Source of the DNA: JAFEDN01 sp963832945
GTDB lineage: Bacteria > Pseudomonadota > Gammaproteobacteria > Coxiellales > Coxiellaceae
Assembly: GCA_963832945.1 (NCBI GenBank)
Contig: CAWHVV010000006.1
Coordinates: 124,001 to 188,000 of the forward strand
Length of the DNA stretch: 64,000 nucleotides
Direction of reading: 5' to 3'
The notes beneath the pieces were generated by a model. It ran no database searches. It worked only from the letters and a program-made list of their open reading frames with translations, and had not been told where the DNA came from. Made by a program: the position numbers and the translations under genes. This document shows positions 1-8,464 of the stretch, one piece after another. Position 1 is the first letter of the stretch. Each line of letters opens with the position of its first letter.

Positions 1-1308
1 TAAACTACTGCCTTCAGGCGGAACATCCTGGGCGATTCTGAAATCTTTAAGAAATTTTAGTAAAGAAAACATTTTCTGGGGGGATTCGGCAAAGCGACCG
101 CGAAGTTTTTCATCGGAACCATAGCCTACCATCACACCATTAATCAATTCCGCCAGGCCTTTGGTCGGATCATAATAACATGTATAATTAGGAGTATCTG
201 AATGTTTATTACGTTCATCATACGATACCTTGGCGGGCCAATTCATTTCCAGTGCATGAAGTAATTCACTATAAATACCCAAAACATCCGGCTGGGTTGT
301 GAATGTTGTATAACGAGGGATTTCTAGCGCTTGCAATTGTTGATTAATGTCAACCAGTTGTTTAATTTCCTGGTCTGTTATCATTATATTGCCCAGGTAT
401 TCATAAATTATTTTGATCAAATCAAGTGTCATATGCTCCAGTTCGGGTGCGTCTTTTAAGAAATCCACTGATGTTCTTCTGGTTTCCAGATTTACCCAAT
501 CTGAAATAAAAGAGGGTATACTCTCCAAAATTTTTTTAAAGGGATCGTTACTCGGACTAATGAGCAGATTAGCGGCGCCATTTTCCTCTTTAGAAAACCA
601 TTTAATGCTGGGTTCATCCCAAGTCGTCAGCCATGCATTGATTTCGGTTAAACTCAGTTCCCGTTCTGCGGCGAAGAATGATTTTTGCAGTTCGGTATCC
701 CGTCCTAATTTAATAATCTCAAGTTTTATTTGTTTGGTTAAAAATTGTGCCTGGAGAGGTGTCAGACAGTATTCTTCATAGCCGCATAATAATAAGCTGG
801 GTTTAATTATTTCATTCAGTATTTCAGGAACGGTTTCTGCATAATTTCTGTTAAGAAATTCAATAAAGTTATCTAAATAGAAGAAATAACGGTTAGATCT
901 GCGATTAACATAAGAGGGATGTTTAACTTTTTGGATTACATTATCTTCAAATAAACGTTTCAGTGCCTCTTTTCCAGACTTATATTGCGTTCTAAAGGTA
1001 TCACTTTCATCCTGAAAACATAATAGATTGATTGGCTGAGTATTATTCTCCTGGATGTGTTTTATGGATGCGTAGGCCGCACTCAGAAATATTTTTACAT
1101 AAAAAGGGATGTCTTCGACGGGTTCCATTAACTCTTGTAATTTTTTCCAATTATTTTGTAATTGAGTTATTTCAGCCTGTTTATTTCTTACTCCTAGAAA
1201 ATCATAAATAATTCGGGCCAATTCAAGCGGCATAAATTTTAAATCGGATATGGCTTGAAAGGAATTATCGGCGTAGTTGCTATAGTCATCAAACGTTTTA
1301 AATTTCAT
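1..1308 (-). CDS. Large F-box-like-motif protein, copy 1, C-terminus off window
   Basis: Reading the minus strand from an ATG at 1308, the frame stays open to the window edge, so at least 436 residues are encoded and the C-terminus lies outside. Comparison with the broken copy at 1377-3620 predicts about 310 more residues. I do not recognise the family. Two similar motifs, with the pattern P/T-x-[DE]-L-x-x-I-I-Y-[DE]-[YF]-L, lie at residues 26-38 and 293-305. They resemble the core of an F-box helix, but that is a visual likeness only. There is no signal peptide or membrane segment, and the protein looks helical and charged. Paralogous tandem copies of this sort are common among secreted effectors of Legionellales; a secreted role here is inference. 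No strong ribosome-binding site is seen before the ATG, and the same short upstream sequence precedes copy 2. Confidence 0.75.
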   Translation of the reverse strand, partial: MKFKTFDDYSNYADNSFQAISDLKFMPLELARIIYDFLGVRNKQAEITQLQNNWKKLQELMEPVEDIPFYVKIFLSAAYASIKHIQENNTQPINLLCFQDESDTFRTQYKSGKEALKRLFEDNVIQKVKHPSYVNRRSNRYFFYLDNFIEFLNRNYAETVPEILNEIIKPSLLLCGYEEYCLTPLQAQFLTKQIKLEIIKLGRDTELQKSFFAAERELSLTEINAWLTTWDEPSIKWFSKEENGAANLLISPSNDPFKKILESIPSFISDWVNLETRRTSVDFLKDAPELEHMTLDLIKIIYEYLGNIMITDQEIKQLVDINQQLQALEIPRYTTFTTQPDVLGIYSELLHALEMNWPAKVSYDERNKHSDTPNYTCYYDPTKGLAELINGVMVGYGSDEKLRGRFAESPQKMFSLLKFLKDFRIAQDVPPEGSSL

Positions 1309-1344
1309 ATAGTTAAAACCATTTTTTTCCTACTTATGGATCCA

Positions 1345-1368
1345 ACCCCCGCCTGAAGAGACGGGGGT
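1345..1368 (-). terminator. GC-rich hairpin between the two tandem copies
   Basis: ACCCCCG at 1345-1351 pairs with CGGGGGT at 1362-1368 around a 10-base loop. It lies just after the stop codon of the minus-strand copy at 1377. A run of A on the plus strand (T on the transcript) occurs only about 20 bases further on, so it is a weak intrinsic terminator candidate. Confidence 0.45.
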
Positions 1369-1376
1369 AGATAACA

Positions 1377-3620
1377 TTATAGAGAAAGATCAAATTTTTC
1401 TGTTTGCAGCATTGTCAGGGTAAGCCCAAAGTCCTCAATCCCTTTTTTGGCCCGTTTATGAGATTCCTTGATACATGGGTCTACCTCTAGCAAGGGTTGC
1501 AAAGCTGTTTTCCAGGATTCAAGGAACTTTATACCCCGCTCTAATTCAGTGATTTTATCGAGATTAGGGACAAAGAGTACATTCGATATCTCCGTATGCG
1601 TTTTCATCAAATTGAGCAAAGTCTCACGTTTTTTTATGGAATCACTTAAAATAAATATTTTATCCGTATAAGGCTTTGCCTCATTGACAATTTTTAAGAC
1701 ATGATCCCTGACAGCCTGGATCCCGGGAGTAAATTCCAGTGATTTGATCTCCGTAAAAAGACGATGGGATACAGTAGCCTTATACCCAAAGTAACTGTGC
1801 CATTTAAATTCAGATAAACCTTTGGAATCTAAGTTAAGGTTTTCCAAACTTTGCTGCAGGTATTGTTGGCGTCCGTCCAGCTCAGTATTTCCAATGGCTT
1901 TCTTAATAGAATCAATTACCTTTAAAAAGGCATTGAGAGTGCCTCCTTTGACCATTAGTTGCAAATAAGCAGACGGCGAGATATGAATTAATTTGTTAGG
2001 AAGACATTCATATAAAGAACATAATAACCGTGCGGCGTGTGGAGTTGTGCTTTTGACATAGAAAGTCACGGTATTGAGTACATCAACCGTCACAAAATCA
2101 ATCGCCTCTGGTTCGCATTTTTGTTCCTTCAGGTATCTGTTCAGAGAATCCTCGAAATGATGGATATCCTGCAGAGAAGATTTAGGAGTTAAGACGCCAA
2201 CCTTTCCTGTATTTTTGGCTAATTGCTTGCAATCTTTAGAACTCAATTCCAGGGATTGATGGGTTTGGGCCAGTTTAAGTATTCCTGTTAGCAGTTTCTG
2301 TACTAAAATACTGCCTTCAGGCGGAACATCCTGGGCGATTCTGAAATCTTTAAGAAATTTTAGTAAAGAAAACATTTTCTGGGGGGATTCGGCAAAGCGC
2401 TCGCGAAGTTTTTCATCGGAACCATAGCCTACCATCACACCCTTAATCAATTCCGCCAGGCCTTTGGTCGGATCATAATAACATGTATAATCAGTAGTAT
2501 GTGAATGTCTATTACGTTCATCATACGATACCTTGGCGGGCATTTTAATTTCCAGTGCATGAAGTATTTCACTATAAATATTCAAAACATCCGGCTGGGT
2601 TTTGAATGTTTTATAACAAGGGATGTTTAGCGCTTGCAATTGTTGATTAACGTCAACCAGTTGTTTAATTTCCTGGTCTGTTATCATAATGTCCAGGTAT
2701 TCATAAATTATTTTGACCAAATCAGGTGGAATTTCCTTCAGTTCGGGTGCGTCTTTTAAGAAATCCACTGATGTTCTTCTGGTTTCCAGATTTACCCAAT
2801 CTGAAATAAAAGAGGGTATACTCTTAAAAATGTTGTTTAAGGGTAGAGTTATTCGGACTAATGAGCAGATTAGCGGCGCCATTTTCCTCTTTAGAAAACC
2901 ATTTAATGCTGGGTTCATCACAAGTCGTCAGGTATACATCGATATCGTTTAAATTCAGTTTCCGTTCTTTAGCAAAGAATGATTTTTGCCGTTCGGTATC
3001 CCAACTATTCCCTCTATCACTGGTTTTTTTAATAATCTCAAGTTTTATTTGTTTGGTTAAAAATTGTGCCTGGAGAGGTGTCAGACAGTATTCTTTATAG
3101 CCGCATAATAATAAGCTGGGTTTAATTATTTCATTCAGTATTTCAGGAGTGGCATCTGGATAATTTTTGTTAAGAAAATCAATAAAGTCTTCAAAACGGT
3201 AATAATAATGGGTGTCATTAAAGTAGAGGGATATTTAACTCTATAGATTACGTTTTTTTCAAATAAACGCCTCAGTGCCTCTTTTCCAGACTTATATTCC
3301 TCTGTAAAGTTATCTTTTTCATCCTGAAAACATGAGATAGTGATTGGCTGAGGATTATTCTCCTGGATGTGTTTTATGGTTGCGCAAACCGCACTCAGAA
3401 ATTTTTTTACATAAAAAGGGATGCTTTCGATGGGTTCCGCGATCTCTTGCATTTTTTTCCAAGTATCTTGTAATAGAGCTATTTCAGCCTGTTTATTTCT
3501 TACGCCTAGATAGTCATAAATAATTCCGGCCAAATCAAGCGGCATAAATTTTAAATCGGTTATGGCTTGCAAGGAATCATCGGCGTATTTGCTATAGTCA
3601 TCTAACGTGTTAATTTTCAT
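1377..3620 (-). pseudogene. Large F-box-like-motif protein, copy 2, two frameshifts
   Basis: This is a full-length tandem paralogue of the gene at 1-1308. It starts at ATG 3620 and ends with TAA at 1377-1379, which would give roughly 745 residues if intact. Aligned to copy 1, it is broken twice. The N-terminal frame (161 codons, 3135-3620) leaves the conserved frame near 3205-3235. A middle segment continues in another frame to about 2850. There one extra base relative to copy 1 moves the rest into the 514-codon frame ending at 1377. The middle segment has no stop when read in its own frame, so decay looks recent. The C-terminal half shows what copy 1 carries beyond the window: a mostly helical region with no membrane segment. 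The second F-box-like motif (I-P-P-D-L-V-K-I-I-Y-E-Y-L) is intact in the downstream frame. An assembly error is possible but would have to occur twice. Confidence 0.75.
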
Positions 3621-3693
3621 ATAGTTAAAACCCTTTATTTTGTTAGTGTGTTAGTGATTAATAATGGTGTAACAATATCATAAATAAACGGGT

Positions 3694-3724
3694 AAAGACA
3701 ATAGGTGACCCTGTTTGCTATAAT
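3694..3724 (+). promoter_or_regulatory. Candidate sigma-70 promoter for the 103-residue gene
   Basis: TATAAT at 3719-3724 is a perfect -10 box. AAGACA at 3695-3700 is a weak -35 with 18-base spacing. Transcription would start close to the ribosome-binding site (AGGAG near 3736-3741) of the gene at 3751. Confidence 0.4.
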
Positions 3725-3750
3725 TAAACATTTAACAGGAGCATGAAGTT

Positions 3751-4062
3751 ATGGCGAAAAAACCTGATTTTTCCGAACTGACTAAAAAGTTTGACCTGAA
3801 TAGTATCGTGGGTGGTATTAAATCGTTACTGAATCAGGAAAGCGAAACACCGCAGGCGGATCCCGGTGACGCCATTGGCGTCAAAATTGCCCAGCTGAGT
3901 TTAATGACCCAGCAAATGGCCAAAACACATGAACAGCTGGCGCAGGATTTTACCGCAGCAAGCGATCTATTGAATGATCTTTATAAAGATTTAGAGGCTT
4001 TACGACAACAGACGGACTCAAAACCGGGAAGTGGCCCCGGGGAACCTCCTTCAGGTGTTTAG
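3751..4062 (+). CDS. Small helical protein, unknown function
   Basis: This encodes 103 residues from an ATG with AGGAG about 10 bases upstream and a good promoter in front, so it is likely expressed. No known domain is recognised. Residues 45-90 are rich in Q, L, A, E and K with heptad-like spacing (a probable coiled coil). The last 15 residues are flexible and rich in G, P and S. There is no signal peptide and no membrane segment. The stop codon overlaps the 3' end of convergent ribE by four bases. It could be a phasin-like or chaperone-like small protein, but nothing in the sequence proves this. Confidence 0.6.
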   Translation: MAKKPDFSELTKKFDLNSIVGGIKSLLNQESETPQADPGDAIGVKIAQLSLMTQQMAKTHEQLAQDFTAASDLLNDLYKDLEALRQQTDSKPGSGPGEPPSGV

Positions 4063-4676
4063 GAAGAGGAACGTTGAGCGAGTACGCGCTCAACAGTCTG
4101 AACAATGACCTGGGTTTTGCGGTCAAGTTCCACGTTGACGCGATCGCCGGTCTTTTTATTGCTAAAGTTAGTGAGACGTAATGTTTCAGGGATCAGGTGG
4201 ATATCAAAAAAACCCGAGGGATCCACACTGCCTACGGTCAGGCTGGAGCCATCGACAGCGACAAATCCTTTATATAAAATGCATTTCATCCATTCGGGCG
4301 GACAGTTTAAAGTCAGGCTGAGATTATTTTCACTGGTTTTTCGGTGACTCACAGTCGCCATGCCGGTAATGTGCCCGGCAATTTCATGACCGCCTATTTC
4401 ATCATTATATCGTATGCTGCGTTCCACGCTGACCAGCCGGCCCGGGAATAGATCGTTCAGCGTCGTGAGCCGCAGGGTCTCGGCCATTGCCGTAAAATTA
4501 ACTTCCAGGCCGTTGATTTGGGTGACAGTCTGACAGACGCCGTCTATATTGATGCTGGCTCCTACCACAAGTCTTTCCAGAAGTTTATCATTTAAAGTGA
4601 CCACATAATTGATGAGGCCGGGTTTTTTTTCCACCCGGGAAACATTAAATAAACCTTGAGTGATACCGCTATACAT
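4059..4676 (-). CDS. ribE: Riboflavin synthase alpha chain
   Basis: At 205 residues this has the usual family length. It catalyses dismutation of two 6,7-dimethyl-8-ribityllumazine molecules to riboflavin in the cytoplasm. The N-terminus M-Y-S-G-I-T-Q-G matches the conserved M-F-T-G-I-x-x-x start. Two lumazine-binding barrels of about 95 residues follow each other; GHEIAGHITG near residue 95 is the hallmark of the second. VDGSSLTV near 140 is also family-typical. No other rib genes are adjacent. It is preceded by a cytochrome c gene on the same strand with a 15-base gap. E. coli calls this gene ribC; ribE is the common annotation name. Confidence 0.93.
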   Translation of the reverse strand: MYSGITQGLFNVSRVEKKPGLINYVVTLNDKLLERLVVGASINIDGVCQTVTQINGLEVNFTAMAETLRLTTLNDLFPGRLVSVERSIRYNDEIGGHEIAGHITGMATVSHRKTSENNLSLTLNCPPEWMKCILYKGFVAVDGSSLTVGSVDPSGFFDIHLIPETLRLTNFSNKKTGDRVNVELDRKTQVIVQTVERVLAQRSSS

Positions 4677-4691
4677 ATTTCAATCTTAACA

Positions 4692-5081
4692 TTATTTCTT
4701 GGGACTGCTCATAAATTCGATAGCGTTTTGGTATTCCTGGTCGGTACAATCATTGCATAATCCTTTGGGGGGCATGGCATGATTGCCGTTGCGGACTTTC
4801 GATACTAATATATCCATGGTTTTTTCTTCAAGATCCTTGCCGCCAAGAGCCGGAAATTGTGCTTTAGCCTGGGTTGCGGATATCTCATATTTTTTTTTCC
4901 AGGCAGTCGTATCATGAACTTGTGGCGCATTCGGAAAATTAACGGCATGACAGGTGGAGCAGGATTGCTTAAAAACCTCCTCTCCGGATCGGACCGGTTT
5001 GTTTTCTGCTGCGAGCGCGACGGTCGTGAAAACACTACTCATGCTCAAAAAAGCCGCGGTAACAGTAAGCCTTATAAACAT
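4692..5081 (-). CDS. Cytochrome c5-type periplasmic electron carrier
   Basis: From ATG 5081 the product has 129 residues: a signal peptide of about 24 residues (M-F-I-R-L-T-V then a hydrophobic run ending A-L-A-A), then one class I cytochrome c domain. CSTCH is the haem-binding CxxCH. The distal Met lies in N-H-A-M-P-P-K-G, followed by the C-x-x-C pair (L-C-N-D-C) typical of the cytochrome c5 subgroup. An in-frame TTG at 5141 would add 20 residues in front of the signal peptide, so I prefer 5081. The likely role is periplasmic electron transfer to a terminal oxidase, by family analogy. The 204-bp mobile repeat inserted just upstream may have displaced its promoter. Confidence 0.85.
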   Translation of the reverse strand: MFIRLTVTAAFLSMSSVFTTVALAAENKPVRSGEEVFKQSCSTCHAVNFPNAPQVHDTTAWKKKYEISATQAKAQFPALGGKDLEEKTMDILVSKVRNGNHAMPPKGLCNDCTDQEYQNAIEFMSSPKK

Positions 5082-5157
5082 CTGGTAAGCCCTTGATGAA
5101 ACTGGGGCTGACATTATATCGGCAACAGAATAGCCCTGCAATATTGTTACGGAGCAT

Positions 5158-5361
5158 CAGCAATTCCCGCTGAGTACAGCGAAAATTGCTTCCTGTTTTT
5201 ATCCTGCGCTCGGCGGAGCCGATGCTCGGAATGAAGGGGGAGAATCGCGATTCTCCCCCTTGCGATCCCCCATCGCGGGGATAATTTTCTACGAAAATTA
5301 TTTTTTTATAAGGGTGATTTATTTTTTAAATCAACCAGTTAAAATTCACCTGGAATTACTG
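5158..5361. mobile_element. Non-autonomous 204-bp element (MITE-like), copy A, with 9-bp target duplication
   Basis: The element starts CAGCAATTCCCGCTGA and ends with the near inverse (TCACCTGGAATTACTG). It is flanked on both sides by ACGGAGCAT (5149-5157 and 5362-5370), a perfect 9-bp direct repeat. Inside are a hairpin at the left end, a perfect 24-bp GC-rich palindrome at 5236-5259, and an AT hairpin (AATTTTCTACGAAAATT) near 5282-5298. It contains no gene. Further copies lie at 21560, 27725, 29063, 35663 and a partial one at 30356. It is inserted at the 3' end of the frame at 5356-5650 and upstream of the cytochrome gene. Confidence 0.85.
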
Positions 5362-5650
5362 ACGGAGCATGCAAGGCCGATGCGGAGCCGATGCGGATTT
5401 GGCTGCGGCTATTGCCTTATCGGCGAGATTGAGCGCAGCACGTTTTTTGGGTGAAAACAAAGAATAGTGCATTCTGTCAGTCCATCGCTCGGCGGCTTTT
5501 ACTCCCGCTTTTAGACCAGCCGGACCTGCGAAAGCTCCGATAAATCCGCCCACTATTTTTAGAACGAGGGATGCGGCAGAAATGGCGATATGTAAAAGTT
5601 TATTAACGGGCTTAACTTTGTTTTCTCCTGGGGGAGAGAATTCCTGAGAT
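5356..5650 (-). pseudogene. Out-of-frame C-terminal extension of the hydrolase gene, cut by the mobile repeat
   Basis: Downstream of the stop of the hydrolase gene (5654), another minus-strand frame is open for about 98 codons, from around 5650 to a TAA at 5356-5358. It overlaps the upstream gene's end and has no ATG; the first usable start is GTG 5553. It encodes a hydrophobic, Ala/Gly-rich stretch (A-S-L-V-L-K-I-V-G-G-F-I-G-A-F-A-G) and then a basic tail. The last codons and the stop come from the 204-bp element. It may be the former C-terminus of the 5654-7327 protein after a small frameshift, or a small separate gene starting at 5553. The sequence does not decide between these. Confidence 0.4.
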
Positions 5651-5653
5651 TTT

Positions 5654-7327
5654 TCAATTTGGCCTTTTATTCTGCCCAGACAGAGGAACAGGATTTGCGG
5701 ATTTCAATTCTGCAGCATCATCAGCGGGTTTTCTAAACACGGGTGGAACGTTCTCAGTCACAATTGTAGTGATCTCTTCGGCTATTGATGTCTGTTGCTT
5801 GAATTCAGTTAGGCGCGCCTGAATTTCCGCGGTGGTTTTTTTTGCCGAACTAATTTCTGTATAAATTTCTTTTTGAATTTCCCTTCGGACACTCTTCATG
5901 GACTCGCGAAATTGAGCATAAATTTCATGACTGGGGATTTTACCAATCTGCTTGTCCAGAGTCTTCAATAAAATGGCGGTGATAAAGATTATTTTCGAAT
6001 GCAGATCCAAACCCGGCTTTTCGAAAATTTCTGCAATATCACTGTTTTCTAAAGTGTCTATTTTAGCGTATAAATCCGGATAGGATTGCGCAAATTTTTC
6101 TTCATGATCGCTATTAACAAAAAATTCAGGGTGCTTTATGTATTTATCCAGTTCAGATATAAAAGGCCGCTCTTCTTTTTTATATATGATATCCCTGGAA
6201 GAAAGCTTATGTTCGAAACGTTCCGGAATGGCTTGAGTAATGGCATACATCTCAATAAATTGTTCTGTGGTATAGTTGTGCTCCTCGACTTTCGGTCCAA
6301 GAATTTCCAGGGTTTCTTCTTCACCGATGGCTTTATTGAAAAATTCTACCAATAATTTTTCAGTGATCATCGCCGGTAGAGACATACAGTTTGCACCTCC
6401 TTTAGCCGAGCCTGCAACCTGACTATGCGACCCGTAAACCGGATAAGCTTTTATGCTCGATAACTGGTGGTAAGGCATATTGGGATTATTTAATAATTCC
6501 GGGATATTTTCGATCCGTTCCAGAGATTGCGGATGAAATTCCCGGCATTTATCACCATGAGCGTATAACCTGACGTCTAATTCAGCAGGAGAGTAACAAC
6601 GGGTATTCTCATCATCCAGACCGACTTTCTGGCCCGCGACGGGATCAATCTCGAATGAACAAACGGGGATTTTGATACCCATTTCTAAAAGTTGCTTGCG
6701 GATATGATCGACTGTTACAGCGCCGCGGCTCCAGCCGGCGAGGACAATTTTGGTGTATTCATCGGCCTCATCTTCCTTTTTCTCATTTTTTATTTCATAG
6801 TCATTTTCTTCAAGAATCAGATTATCAGGAGAATTTTTTGCGGCATTGTCCTTGTTTTGAAATAACTTTGCGGCGATGATCGCGCAGGCCTTGTGAACGT
6901 TATCGTAGCGGCCTTCACCATTGATCAGACCTTTTAGGACGCGATTAACAGGTCCATCAACAGTTGGAGTATTGACTCCATAAAAATCTTTGCCAAATTC
7001 TCTTATCCCGTTTAACCTGTTCAGGTAAAATTTTACAATTTCTTTATCATTGCCCGATACCGGGCTGTTTTTTCCGGGAGTATTTTTGGCGCTGCCAGGG
7101 CCGCGCAGATAAAGTTTGTCATTTGCGAATTTTTTAGCGTCCTCGTCGTTACTGAATATTTCTCCCTGAAAAGCATTCAGAACCGATTCGTATTGTTCAG
7201 GTTGATACGGTCTGATATCAATTGCACGGGCCTGAAGAAGATTATAATATCTGGCTATTATTGACCGATCTTCCAGGTCATGGTCAGTGCCGTCACAGAA
7301 AATAAATAAAGTTTTTCCTTTTTTCAT
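5654..7327 (-). CDS. DUF2235/Tle-like alpha/beta-hydrolase, effector-like
   Basis: This encodes 557 residues. The N-terminus has a beta strand and F-I-F-C-D-G-T at residues 8-14, the opening motif of DUF2235-type and T6SS phospholipase-like alpha/beta hydrolases. The nucleophile elbow is V-L-A-G-W-S-R-G-A at 195-203, giving Ser200 in GxSxG. A conserved-looking acid is E-I-D-P-V near 225-230, and a candidate His lies in Y-G-S-H-S-Q near 305. The C-terminal 200 residues are helical and charged with no recognised domain. There is no signal peptide. Proteins of this type hydrolyse lipids or esters; delivery to a host cell is inference from the lineage. An out-of-frame hydrophobic extension follows the stop, so the present C-terminus may be shortened. 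Nothing nearby suggests a type VI cluster. Confidence 0.7.
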   Translation of the reverse strand: MKKGKTLFIFCDGTDHDLEDRSIIARYYNLLQARAIDIRPYQPEQYESVLNAFQGEIFSNDEDAKKFANDKLYLRGPGSAKNTPGKNSPVSGNDKEIVKFYLNRLNGIREFGKDFYGVNTPTVDGPVNRVLKGLINGEGRYDNVHKACAIIAAKLFQNKDNAAKNSPDNLILEENDYEIKNEKKEDEADEYTKIVLAGWSRGAVTVDHIRKQLLEMGIKIPVCSFEIDPVAGQKVGLDDENTRCYSPAELDVRLYAHGDKCREFHPQSLERIENIPELLNNPNMPYHQLSSIKAYPVYGSHSQVAGSAKGGANCMSLPAMITEKLLVEFFNKAIGEEETLEILGPKVEEHNYTTEQFIEMYAITQAIPERFEHKLSSRDIIYKKEERPFISELDKYIKHPEFFVNSDHEEKFAQSYPDLYAKIDTLENSDIAEIFEKPGLDLHSKIIFITAILLKTLDKQIGKIPSHEIYAQFRESMKSVRREIQKEIYTEISSAKKTTAEIQARLTEFKQQTSIAEEITTIVTENVPPVFRKPADDAAELKSANPVPLSGQNKRPN

Positions 7328-7490
7328 CTTTTTCTCCGATTAAATTTTTTTGCTTTGATGATCTTAGATTATCTTTTAATTATTAAATTAGTCTTAAAAA
7401 AACTAATCGTTTTAGGTATTTTATATTCGTTGCAAATTTATTGTTTAGCGAGTAAATTAATGTGAGTTTATCGTTTACGGAATCTAATTC

Positions 7491-8447
7491 ATGCAGCGCG
7501 AAATTTTGCTGGAAATTTATGAACTCATGCTTAAAAGCCGAATGCTGGAAGAGCGTCTGATTAATATGTTTAAACAAAACCAGGGCTTTTTCTGGATCGG
7601 CGGGCCCGGTGAAGAGGCATTCAATGTGCCATTAGGTATGCTGGTTAAAAAAGGCGAGGGGTTGGATTATGATTATCTGCATCTGCATTATCGTTCCAGC
7701 GCCATTCTGTTAGCCATGGGGATGAATCCTCTTGACGCCATTCGTCAAATGAAAAATACCGCTACGGATCCGCATTCCGGCGGCAGAAATTTTTGCAGTC
7801 ACTACTCGATTCGCCGCTGGAATGTTGCTCCCATTACATCTCCGATTGAAGTGCAATACGTTATTGCCATCGGCACCGCCATCGCGCAGAAAAAACAGGG
7901 CGGGGACGCCATTACCATTGTCAATGGCGGCGACGCGGGTTCTGCCGAGGGTGATTTTGCTTCCTGTCTGGTGTGGTCATCGCGCCCAGGAAACGAATTG
8001 CCGATTCTCATTATCGTCGCCAATAATGAATGGGGAATTTCCACAGCGGCGTCAACGCAGCATGGAGAAAAAAATATTGCTGATCGCGCTAAAGCTTTTA
8101 ATATCAGAAACCGTGTGATTAACGGCAATGATGTCGTCGAATCATATACCGCGATTAAAGAAGCCATGGAGTATGTGCGCAAGGAAAAAAAAGCTTTTTT
8201 ACTCGAAGCCAAAGTTTCGCGTCTTTACGGACACAGTTCGGCGAGCGGCGCCATGTTGCAAACGCATGAGGAGGATCCTCTGACGCTTTTCGAAGAAAAA
8301 TTGATAGCCGCAAACCAGTTATCAAAAGAAAAAATTCAGGCTCTGCGGGATCGTTATGAAGAAGAGTTCCGGTTAATGGCCGAGCAGGTAAAAACAGAGC
8401 CGCAACCCGATCCCGCCTCAATTTATGATTTTACGTATTGGCAATAA
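7491..8447 (+). CDS. 2-oxoacid dehydrogenase E1 component, alpha subunit
   Basis: At 318 residues this is the thiamine-diphosphate-binding alpha subunit of a heterotetrameric E1 (pyruvate, acetoin or branched-chain type). The ThDP motif starts G-G-D-A-G-S-A-E-G-D at 146-155 and closes with N-N-E-W-G-I-S near 180. HYR-S-S in the first third and the phosphorylation-loop-like Y-G-H-S-S-A-S-G near 247 are family features. The beta subunit follows after 17 bases. No E2 or E3 gene is in the window, so substrate specificity cannot be read; the lipA/lipB genes at 40-42 kb could serve its E2. It is divergent from the hydrolase at 5654-7327. Confidence 0.88.
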   Translation: MQREILLEIYELMLKSRMLEERLINMFKQNQGFFWIGGPGEEAFNVPLGMLVKKGEGLDYDYLHLHYRSSAILLAMGMNPLDAIRQMKNTATDPHSGGRNFCSHYSIRRWNVAPITSPIEVQYVIAIGTAIAQKKQGGDAITIVNGGDAGSAEGDFASCLVWSSRPGNELPILIIVANNEWGISTAASTQHGEKNIADRAKAFNIRNRVINGNDVVESYTAIKEAMEYVRKEKKAFLLEAKVSRLYGHSSASGAMLQTHEEDPLTLFEEKLIAANQLSKEKIQALRDRYEEEFRLMAEQVKTEPQPDPASIYDFTYWQ

Positions 8448-8464
8448 AAAGGGTAATACAGACT

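Noticed and set aside
413..3100. Plus-strand open frames opposite the tandem large genes
   Set aside because: They mirror the minus-strand coding sequence, repeat in both copies only because the copies are alike, and lack ribosome-binding sites.
5082..5141. TTG 5141 as cytochrome c5 start
   Set aside because: It would put 20 polar residues in front of a clear signal peptide.
7383..7577. Minus-strand frame across the E1 alpha start
   Set aside because: It overlaps the start of a clear E1 alpha gene and has low-complexity AT-rich composition.
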